Assembly: GCA_947383095.1 (NCBI GenBank)
Contig: CANDBZ010000005.1
Location: 1 to 40,807, forward strand
Source: an uncultured Clostridia bacterium
Lineage (GTDB): Bacteria > Bacillota > Clostridia > Christensenellales > CAG-917
Reading direction: 5' to 3'
Length of the DNA: 40,807 bases
Shown one piece after another: positions 35,901 to 40,807 of the stretch (position 1 is the stretch's first letter; the number at the start of each line of letters is the position of its first letter). The notes beneath the pieces are model-generated. The model did not search any database and was not told the DNA's origin. It saw only the letters and a program-made list of their open reading frames with translations. The position numbers were made by a program, and so were the translations under genes.

Positions 35901-38784
35901 ACGGATCGGAGGGTTGAGAATCGATGCTGCCGTTGTCGAACAGCACGCCGTCCGCAGACCAATAACGAACTCTCTTATTCCCCTCGACCTCATAGACGTT
36001 GATCGCCTGCAATCCGGAGCAACCGCTAAACGGGTCGATATCGGAGATAAGCTCGATCGTATCGGGGATATTTATCGTCACGAGATTGGAGCAACCGTTA
36101 AACGCGTTGCCGGAGAGCATCCCAACTCTTATACCATTATATTCCGCAGGTACGGTAACCTCGGACACCTGACTTATTCTGCTGCCCTTCATGACGGCGT
36201 AGATCTGTCTGCCGGCATTATTGGTGAGCGTAAAGCTCAAAACGTCGTCAAACCAGAAGGCGTATACGTCGGCATTGTCCGTCCTATTCCACGGCGCTAT
36301 GCTGTTGCCCTTTTCGTCCGTATATTGCACGCCGTTTCCGTTCGGCGCGCTATACCAGCCTCCGAACGCGGAGGTTGCGTCGTTTGCTTGGGGCACGGTC
36401 AGATTGAAGTCTTTCTTATAATAAACGCTGCCGTTTGTCTCCGATCCGACGCCGCCGTCGCCGTAGTGATACGTCACTTTATACTCTTTTGCGGTATAGC
36501 AAGCGTAGAGCACAAGGTCCCCCGACGCTTTAAACGCGCTGTCCTTATACGCCGCGCCGTTGCTTTCGGGTCCGCGAGGGGTATTGTACCAGGCAAGGAA
36601 ATCATATCCCTGTTTTTGCGGCGCGGGCAAAACGACTTCGTCGCCCACCGCCTTATATTGCTCCTCGACGCTGCTGCCGCCGTCGCTGACAAATGTCAGA
36701 GTATGCGCGTATACCGTTGCGGAAACCCACTCGAAGGCCGCGCCCGTCTCGTTGACAAATCTGACTTTAAGCGTATTCGCGCCCGCTTTGGAAAGATCGA
36801 TGCGAGCAAAGTTGACGCCGTCGGTCACGCTGAACGCCGGCTGATCGTTTATCTGCACGTCATAAAACGCCGCGCCTATAACGTGCGCCCACGACAGAAC
36901 GCTGTTTTCGTATTTGAGGCTGTCCGCCATCGCGAGATTGCGGGCGTCTACGGGGTCGGTCGCAAGCGAGTTGGACGTCGCGCCCTTCGCGACTACGGTT
37001 ATCGTATAATTCTCTTTTTCCGCAAGCGTGACCTTGCCTGCAAGGTCGACGCTGTTCGTAGCGGTATTTACAGTCCTGCCCGCAATAATCACGTCGTAAG
37101 AGGTCGCGTCCTTGACGGCGGTCCAGCTCACTACGGTGCCCTTTATCCTGATATTTGCGGGGGTCGCGAGATTTTGCTTGTCAAACGTAAACTCCGCCGC
37201 CTCGGGAGATATGTAAAGCGTTGAAACGGGATACACCTTCACGACGATACCGCCCTCGCGCTTTGCGCATTCCTTGAGGCTGATGCCGTTTACGGCGCCG
37301 ATATTGACGTACTCTTCGCTGTGAGCTTCGTTGCCGCACTTGACCGACACCATATAACCGGTCGCGTTTTCGACCTCGTTCCAAACGAGCTTTTGAGTTT
37401 GCTCGTCAAAAGCAAAATCCGTGACGGCGGCAAGCTTCGGCGCATATACGTATTGCTTCGAGACGGAAGCGGCATAGCCTTCGCCGACTGCCGTGACGGT
37501 AAACCTGATGCCTCCTTTTTGCATCATGCAATCCGCAAAATCAAAGTACGTGGAATTTCCGTTGTCAAAATTGACGTGATTGTGGGCTTTGTCTCCGCAA
37601 TCGACGGTAATCAGATATTTTTCGGCGTTTTCTACCGCGCCGAACAAGAGCGTTGAAGGCTCGACCACTTTGAATTGAGAAACGCGGGCGAGCGATTTGT
37701 TTTTATAAAGACGCGTGGCGACCGCGTTGTCCGCCGCGCCCGACATTGCGACCGCGGTCACGGTGACGGTATAATCGCCCGCAATGTAATCCGCAAAGGA
37801 AATCGCCTCCACCGTGCCTCCGATGGATTTATTGCGCACTATGTATTCTCCGTCGGGACCCTGAACGGACAAAAGATACTCTTTGACGTTCGTTCCTACC
37901 GCATTCCAGCTCACCGCATTGGAGGTGACGTTGACGACGGGCGCAGAAAGCTTTGTGCCCGAGGTTTTTTCCTGCCAGAGCGCGTACAGCGTCACGTCCG
38001 CGTCAAGGCTCATACCGTCGGTGACCTGGTAGGACAAAAGGTCGCCGTTATCAACCTCGCTGACCCACCAGCCGTTGAAAATATATCCTTCGCGTTCTAC
38101 AACGGGCAAATCGAACAGCTTGCCGCCGAGCGTGGACTTGGAGGGCGGGTTTTCTCCGCCGTTATTCGCCACGAAATCCGCCGCGAACTCCACCTGTCCT
38201 ATCTTTTTCTCCACCCAACGCGCGTATACGGTCGTATCGGCAGTTATAAGCTGCGAATTGAACGGGAAAGTCGACGCGAAATCGGCGTCCTTATACCAGC
38301 CCACAAAAATATATCCGTCTTTCGTCGGATCGTCGGGCTTTGCGACCTTCTTGCCGTTGACGACGGTAGCGCCGTTTACGGGGCTTCCTCCGGCGGCGTC
38401 GAAAGTAACCGTATAATTGACCTTCTTCAAAAATCTGAATTCCGCGTCGTCATAAGTCAAAATTATGACTTCGTCCTTTAAAATCGCGGAAATCTGATTT
38501 TCGCCCTTTTTGTCGGGCTTCAGGGTGAGTACGTCCTCCTTGAGCGTATAGCTTCCCTGTTTTGCAACATCGGAAATCGCCAAGGAGAATTTATTTCCCG
38601 CGCCCAAAACCACGCTATATTCTTCTCCGCCCGCGTCGTAATAATATACTCCCGCCTCGGGACCGTCCTGCGGCTCCGGTTTGTTTTTATTCTTATTACA
38701 TGCAACGACGGCAACGCTCACGAGCGCAATCACGATCACGAGTAACGAGATTAGCAATAAGTGACTGAATTTGTTCTTTTTCAT
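29971..38784 (-). CDS. Giant 2,937-residue BspA-like LRR_5 lipoprotein
   Basis: A very large exported lipoprotein. The signal peptide ends VAVVAC (C29), followed by a Lys/Pro-rich linker. Two InlB/Listeria-Bacteroides repeats lie at about 127-272 (DGYIFVGWYKD, REGYIFNGWWV). Five FN3-like units follow at about 275-690, each with a (V/L)-x-W-x-x-V core. Two more InlB-type repeats come at about 694-842 (GYDFLAWYN). From about 860 to nearly the C terminus run dozens of LRR_5 units (I-G-x-x-A-F-x-x-C-x-x-L), punctuated by DGVLY/VDGALY insert units. The C terminus has no LPxTG motif, so attachment is through lipid. AAGGAG precedes the ATG. It has its own promoter and is upstream of the MoxR/VWA operon. 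A surface adhesin or scaffold role is inferred. Confidence 0.92.
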   Translation of the reverse strand: MKKNKFSHLLLISLLVIVIALVSVAVVACNKNKNKPEPQDGPEAGVYYYDAGGEEYSVVLGAGNKFSLAISDVAKQGSYTLKEDVLTLKPDKKGENQISAILKDEVIILTYDDAEFRFLKKVNYTVTFDAAGGSPVNGATVVNGKKVAKPDDPTKDGYIFVGWYKDADFASTFPFNSQLITADTTVYARWVEKKIGQVEFAADFVANNGGENPPSKSTLGGKLFDLPVVEREGYIFNGWWVSEVDNGDLLSYQVTDGMSLDADVTLYALWQEKTSGTKLSAPVVNVTSNAVSWNAVGTNVKEYLLSVQGPDGEYIVRNKSIGGTVEAISFADYIAGDYTVTVTAVAMSGAADNAVATRLYKNKSLARVSQFKVVEPSTLLFGAVENAEKYLITVDCGDKAHNHVNFDNGNSTYFDFADCMMQKGGIRFTVTAVGEGYAASVSKQYVYAPKLAAVTDFAFDEQTQKLVWNEVENATGYMVSVKCGNEAHSEEYVNIGAVNGISLKECAKREGGIVVKVYPVSTLYISPEAAEFTFDKQNLATPANIRIKGTVVSWTAVKDATSYDVIIAGRTVNTATNSVDLAGKVTLAEKENYTITVVAKGATSNSLATDPVDARNLAMADSLKYENSVLSWAHVIGAAFYDVQINDQPAFSVTDGVNFARIDLSKAGANTLKVRFVNETGAAFEWVSATVYAHTLTFVSDGGSSVEEQYKAVGDEVVLPAPQKQGYDFLAWYNTPRGPESNGAAYKDSAFKASGDLVLYACYTAKEYKVTYHYGDGGVGSETNGSVYYKKDFNLTVPQANDATSAFGGWYSAPNGNGVQYTDEKGNSIAPWNRTDNADVYAFWFDDVLSFTLTNNAGRQIYAVMKGSRISQVSEVTVPAEYNGIRVGMLSGNAFNGCSNLVTINIPDTIELISDIDPFSGCSGLQAINVYEVEGNKRVRYWSADGVLFDNGSIDSQPSDPSAINAKIAYMPLAKTGSYRIPDGIAEIPSTAFANSKLSRVVIPSSVNTIGREAFRDCANLETIVFDTGSVHALTIADGAFTNCAALKTVSLPARLTSIALTKYELLRATGSPAAQEVSLTSGVTNAFVGCKNLENIFIDRGNKTYSSEDGVIYSADGTTLLYCLPGVKGEFVVPAGVTTIADGAFIGCNSITEVVIPNTVTTVGECAFYDTELMKVTFKGNGLSEVTIGKYAFRKCDDLTSVVFEAGNNIAHIGEGAFYGCDDSEFNRIELPANLKSIGAQAFRDCDRLKEIVIASSKNNLTFGNDAFYNCSSLQTLNLPKNMTSLPGVFSGCTSLKKVVVDPENPYFTSVDGVLFDKNQTTILFYPQSKADTAYVLPATLTTISDGVFRGNDKLQSVTIGKNVSKIGNDAFRECGSLKEIIFDAGADGAASLEIGAYAFYGCDSSYMKSIELPARTKTVGEYAFAEMTYLNSFTFNEGLESISDFMFYNNQRLASVEVPASVRTIGKSAFYKCGWMPDELRVSFAQNSQLVSIGESAFESTYGYGETVELPHGLQYIGYKAFYSAKFDNYVVPNTVKAIGAEAFASSYTKSVTFEAGGADDLILGARNASQTDNYGNLAEGGVFKSCSYLEAIELPARTVFIGANTFEGCYKLASVSFGENSKLKHIGKEAFDGTALEEITIPKSVANGNVVVDEKGTSEFRIGVGEKAFYGVHTLETVSFEAGGTAALSLGDGAFYYMNSLKTVDLPARISDYTDGYGNVVAGVSVSTFASSSKLENVNVAAGGAYYCSVDGVLYTADKSVLVMCPVNKTGKVVVDAHVALIAESAFEGSKITEIEFAGGTADMVIGKKAFASCNGIVEIVMSDNVVEIRENAFMRCASLERVTLSAKLKSYDPNVFTETNVQEINVSANNKDFASIKGVMFSKDMKTLVSYPTTLVAETYTVPSTVTAIANSAFANNKNIKSIILPAGLKEIGENAFYGCSALESITAPNTVEIIGSRAFSGCGSLAEIKFEKGGKASLVIEANAFENSGLQKVELPATLTSLGSSAFYRCGALSKVTFADGIKLDSMGDSVFFMCASLETIKLPQGLSVIGNDVFNQCSALKSVEFGEALREIGNYTFKKCVSLESVSLPASLQKMGVFTFSDNSGSGEEYCSALKSVTFAQGSQLETIPEGTFYKCTALERITIPAGVTCIEDRLSSDGSFEPYHYGAFQDCTALNTVIFEEGSKCKEIGDSAFTGCASLENIAIPSSVSRLGVSAFEKCGSLESIVIPATAAVYGKNLFYDCKSLERVTLNEKATALSDGMFAGCESLKQLNIPASVTSFGTNLFSNTGFETFEVPSNITVLPYAFLSGCKSLASVTLPAGLKKIERSAFSGCPMLKSIEIPADVTEICESAFTNCGALETVSLPAALETLGHSVFANCAKLKNIVLPNAIKILERDTFENCTSLETVKLPSSLSSMSSSAFTNCVGIKGFAMDNDGNNNFKIIDGVLYNGSVTAIVNMPASKSGALVLPSTITEIAANAFEGCGITSITLPATMTTIGSYAFAGCEHLEEVVILGAVTEIWSYAFAGCTQLKTIELPASVEEIGYNAFYGCVSLENIELPQNLTALGRAAFQNCTKLQSIVIPNGVSVLDYSVFSGCTSLRSVKLPSKLTTLRSAFTSCSSLEAYSMDGDGNAMFKVIDGALYSFEEINGSVRATLLSVPAGKKGNLALSKDLYLINSDAFSGCFAVENYTMEGGANARFKVVDGALYQLFKRSWSGTESETVALVSVPGGKKGTLTLASDMKEISMLTIKDSGYGLNECTSITAYAMEGENEKYTVVNGALFSYTTRYVYDDAGNSSQLPTLKLISVPAGMTGTFVMPKDVVERNVEDNAFRNSHLDVLMFEEGREKELEAATGYARWMYYMTTVKTIVLSVDMLEISSYAGNVFANWTSEQTICFTDSEEAVKAAYPSIDFDSLSATVVYDYQASQG

Positions 38785-38874
38785 AGCGGTTCTCCTTTAA
38801 GGCGCAGCCCTCGTTTTAAAATCTATCATCTAATATGGTATAAATATAATAGAACAATAAATTTTATATATTAT

Positions 38875-38904
38875 ATAATACCCACACTTTATTGAAATTG
38901 TCAA
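38875..38904 (-). promoter_or_regulatory. Promoter of the giant LRR lipoprotein gene
   Basis: Minus strand: TTGACA (38899-38904), 18-base spacer, TATTAT (38875-38880). The predicted 5' leader is about 85 bases, AT-rich, ending in AAAGGAG before ATG 38784. Confidence 0.75.
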
Positions 38905-38906
38905 AA

Positions 38907-39008
38907 GATTTTATGCAGAAATATTAAATAATTATGAAAATTTTTGATTTATTTACGGTTTTAAGTTGATTTTTATGCATAATTATAATTTATTTATGCG
39001 TTTATGCA
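38907..39008 (-). repeat. Four TGCATAAA-type direct repeats upstream of the giant gene promoter
   Basis: On the minus strand, TGCATAAA or CGCATAAA occurs at 38910-38917, 38972-38979, 38993-39000 and 39001-39008. Two copies extend to TGCATAAAATC and TGCATAAAAATC. The nearest copy ends just upstream of the -35 hexamer, so these may be binding sites for a regulator. Confidence 0.5.
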
Positions 39009-39221
39009 AAAATCGGTCGTCGACATGCGATTGTACGGCGTTTCTTACATCCGCCGCCAAAGACAAGGTTTTATATGCTTTTGCTTGATCCTTCATGCGC
39101 CGGACCGCAAATCGCAAAGTCAGCGCCGCTATGGGATCCGACGAGTAAGCGCAAGAGCCTAAAAGCAACTCCCTCGACATAATAGCGAGAGATTTGAACG
39201 GCTATGTCGAGCGGTAACGAC

Positions 39222-39653
39222 CTAAACCGAATTTTTGCAACTGATAAAAATATGGCAAATCGCAAACAGAACGGAAAAAGCAATAAGCGGAATATTTGCC
39301 AAAACAACGCCGCTGAATAAGAATATGCAAGACGGAATTATCGAAAGAGATAACGCTTTTAATTTGCCGTTTTTATTCCAACATATCGCCCAAAAAATCA
39401 GATATGCCAAGCATAAAACGCCGTTTACAGTTAAATAGACAATAAGCGCATAATCAAACCAAAAGTTAAAGTACGTATACGGAATATTAAAAATCATCAG
39501 ACAAAAACAACCGTATCTACCGATATTTTCCAAAACTTCAACCGTCTTATTACGATAGCCGCTATCGTTATCTTTATGCTTTACGGCATAAATAATGTTT
39601 GGTATCATAATGACCGCCATTATTATAAGTCCGTAATAATTAAACCAAGTCAT
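39222..39653 (-). CDS. Small membrane protein of unknown function
   Basis: A protein of 143 residues, mostly hydrophobic, with about four or five predicted helices and a short polar loop after the first (KHKDNDSGYRNKTVE). No family was recognised. ATG 39651-39653 is chosen because a weak GGAGCG lies upstream and the longer frame (to 39728) would run into the flavodoxin-family gene. It follows that gene after 62 bases, probably on the same transcript. Codons are AT-rich compared with the genes to the left (many AAT, ATT, TTT), which suggests a different origin or an accessory region. Confidence 0.7.
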   Translation of the reverse strand: MTWFNYYGLIIMAVIMIPNIIYAVKHKDNDSGYRNKTVEVLENIGRYGCFCLMIFNIPYTYFNFWFDYALIVYLTVNGVLCLAYLIFWAICWNKNGKLKALSLSIIPSCIFLFSGVVLANIPLIAFSVLFAICHIFISCKNSV

Positions 39654-39715
39654 ACAACAAACGCTCCGAGAGGCTTTCTCCGCTAAATTGAGATTTATCT
39701 GATAAATCAAACGTA

Positions 39716-40432
39716 TCAATGCTTCCACGGACGACTTTTATCAAGCCAGCCGTTTTTATACCAATACTCATTATCAAGTCCCGCAACACCGCTTTTACGC
39801 ACCTTTTTCTGAATAAGTCGACAAAATATAAACTTGATTTTTGTAAAAAGCTTCGTGCGAGCAGGTCGGTCATAATTTATTTCAGCGAATCGAATAGCAA
39901 GCTTATTTATCTTTTCAGTTAACTTTTTGCGTTTCTTTTCAGAAAGTTTATCCCATATAATATCACTCATAAGTGCGCCGTTAAATATACCGATTTTCGA
40001 TATTCCCCACCAGGACAAACTGTGCTTAATATCTTTTGAGGTTGATTTTGCCCCTGCGCCAAGACATTGCGTAATAACGACCGCGCGTTTATCAAACATT
40101 TCGGGCGCAGGTCTGTGCGGCATCCAACGATAACCAAAATGGTCTAATAACGCTTTCATTGCACCTGTTGCGTGCATCACATATGCGGGAGACGTCATAA
40201 CGATCAAATCGGATTCAATAAGCGTTTTTTCAATTTCATTTATGTAAATAAAGTCCTTACAGTTTTGTTCGCCTTTCATAAAGCAGCTTGTACAGCCTAT
40301 ACAAAAAGACGGACAATCTTTCGGCAAAAAAAACTCAACTATGTCTGCACTTTGAAAGTTTTGCAGAAAAATCTCCTTTAAACGATATGTAACGCCATGC
40401 TTTTCCGTGCCGTTTATTACAGCTATTTTCAT
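39716..40432 (-). CDS. Flavodoxin-family NAD(P)H-dependent FMN reductase-like protein
   Basis: A 238-residue soluble flavoprotein-like protein. The N terminus MKIAVINGTEKHGVTYRL is the FMN-phosphate loop of the NADPH-dependent FMN reductase/flavodoxin family. A cysteine cluster follows (C44, C47, C50, C58, in the pattern CxGCxxC...C), usual in one branch of this family and linked to iron-sulfur or redox-sensing roles. SDLIVMTSPAYVMHATGAMKALLD is the family's second FMN-binding segment (here from about residue 74). The C-terminal 60 residues are basic. GGAG precedes the ATG and a good promoter lies 46 bases upstream. Composition is AT-rich. The substrate is unknown; a quinone, flavin or disulfide acceptor is possible. 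Confidence 0.88.
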   Translation of the reverse strand: MKIAVINGTEKHGVTYRLKEIFLQNFQSADIVEFFLPKDCPSFCIGCTSCFMKGEQNCKDFIYINEIEKTLIESDLIVMTSPAYVMHATGAMKALLDHFGYRWMPHRPAPEMFDKRAVVITQCLGAGAKSTSKDIKHSLSWWGISKIGIFNGALMSDIIWDKLSEKKRKKLTEKINKLAIRFAEINYDRPARTKLFTKIKFIFCRLIQKKVRKSGVAGLDNEYWYKNGWLDKSRPWKH

Positions 40433-40478
40433 ATTATCTCCGTTAAATTATTGTTTATCGCTTGATTTAAGCAATTAA

Positions 40479-40507
40479 ATTATACCGCAAATCAACGACA
40501 TTTTCAA
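40479..40507 (-). promoter_or_regulatory. Promoter of the flavodoxin-family reductase gene
   Basis: Minus strand: TTGAAA (40502-40507), 17-base spacer, TATAAT (40479-40484). The leader is about 40 bases, ending in GGAG. Confidence 0.85.
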
Positions 40508-40552
40508 CTATAGAACAGTGTGAAAATAGAGTCTTTAGAACTATAGCGAGGG

Positions 40553-40614
40553 CGACAAGGTCGTGGCAGAAAGCTGCCGTAATAGCGAGCGCGTATGCTT
40601 GCATACTAAAGCGA
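40553..40614. repeat. Hairpin-rich repeat, copy A
   Basis: Its last 41 bases (40574-40614) match 40767-40807 exactly. Three short inverted repeats lie in a row: 40553-40563, 40565-40578 and 40593-40606. It is next to the promoter at 40479-40507. No coding capacity was recognised. It may be a small dispersed element or a structured RNA. Confidence 0.7.
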
Positions 40615-40741
40615 GCGTCAGTTTGACCGTGGGTCAAAACGGCAACATCGTTGCTGTGCATTGACACGCAATGCGAAGTTCAAGCCAAACAAAAAACAAT
40701 CCCACAACGTATTAGTGTGGAATTTGAGCGGTTATGGTGAA

Positions 40742-40807
40742 GACGACAAGGTCGTAGGCAGTGAAACTGCCGTAATAGCGAGCGCGTATGCTTGCATACT
40801 AAAGCGA
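40742..40807. repeat. Hairpin-rich repeat, copy B (cut by the window edge)
   Basis: This copy has the same three hairpins as copy A (40743-40755, 40757-40771, 40786-40799). The second stem is one base pair longer (GGCAGT/ACTGCC against GGCAG/CTGCC), so pairing is kept although the sequence differs. The copy runs to the last base and may continue beyond it. Confidence 0.7.

Larger units (their letters stand above)
38785..39221. other. AT-rich intergenic region upstream of the giant gene
   Basis: There is no credible gene here. Bases 38785-38904 carry the giant gene's 5' leader and promoter, 38907-39008 the repeated TTTATGCA-type elements, and 39001-39221 a stretch of ordinary composition. Open frames in that stretch (for example 38983-39180, minus) lack a ribosome site and recognisable sequence. 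Near 39190-39205 a short block resembles sequence before the repeat copy at 40742. Confidence 0.6.
40433..40807. other. Right-end intergenic region with no gene
   Basis: It contains the reductase promoter, the two hairpin-rich repeat copies and about 130 bases between them (40615-40741) in which I see no gene. A short frame on the minus strand (40467-40667) reads through the repeat and promoter and is judged spurious. Confidence 0.6.

Noticed and set aside
29971-38784. Many long open frames on the plus strand opposite the giant LRR gene and other large genes
   Set aside because: They are Arg/His/Cys-rich antisense shadows of repeat-rich minus-strand genes, with no ribosome sites or recognisable domains.
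38983-39180. Possible 65-residue gene on the minus strand
   Set aside because: It has no ribosome site, overlaps the repeat elements, and shows no recognisable sequence.
40467-40667. Possible 66-residue gene on the minus strand
   Set aside because: It reads through the hairpin repeat and the promoter of the reductase gene; no start signal was seen.
1-40807. tRNA, rRNA or riboswitch genes
   Set aside because: No tRNA arm sequences, rRNA or known riboswitch core were recognised by eye; a covariance-model scan would be needed to exclude them fully.

Overview
This window looks like chromosomal DNA of an uncultured, anaerobic gut-type Clostridia (Firmicutes) relative. The evidence is Gram-positive gene order (walJ near rlmH; ecfA1-ecfA2-ecfT-truA), strong GGAGG-type ribosome sites, sigma-A-like promoters, intrinsic terminators, standard-code stops including TGA, and many lipoproteins with LRR_5 (BspA-like) and InlB-type repeats. 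The taxon is an inference from gene content; no rRNA is present. Every convincing protein gene lies on the minus strand, so transcription runs from high to low coordinates.

Region 1 (1-8132) reads as two groups. GNAT-like protein, glnS, a zinc-ribbon protein and two four-helix membrane proteins form one probable operon that ends at a hairpin near 3159-3178. walJ, two tandem CPBP membrane proteases and rlmH (cut by the window edge) follow, joined by three 4-nt ATGA overlaps. Region 2 (8170-11581) is ecfA1-ecfA2-ecfT-truA, the energising module of an ECF vitamin transporter plus a tRNA pseudouridine synthase. Region 3 (11625-13866) is a two-gene lipoprotein operon (SGNH hydrolase plus an unknown lipoprotein) with its own promoter, an upstream palindrome and a terminator. 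Region 4 (13946-15803) carries an HI0933-type flavoprotein and a cyclophilin.

Region 5 (15821-29853) is the most distinctive part. One promoter and one terminator bracket seven genes: a membrane protein with an external InlB-like repeat, a MoxR AAA+ ATPase, a DUF58 protein, two membrane VWA proteins, an LRR_5 lipoprotein and a 1,061-residue lipoprotein with Ig-like domains. Immediately upstream is a separate 8.8-kb gene for a 2,937-residue LRR_5/FN3/InlB lipoprotein with its own promoter (38875-38904). I infer a cell-envelope system in which the MoxR/VWA machine acts on, assembles or senses the very large surface lipoproteins.

Region 6 (38785-40807) is more AT-rich and accessory in look. It holds direct repeats upstream of the giant gene, a small membrane protein, a flavodoxin-family reductase and a hairpin-rich repeat whose second copy touches the right edge of the window.

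Three promoters (before the GNAT-like gene, ecfA1 and the HI0933 gene) sit so close to their ATG that the mRNAs are predicted to be leaderless or nearly so. No tRNA, rRNA, CRISPR array, transposase or phage gene was seen.
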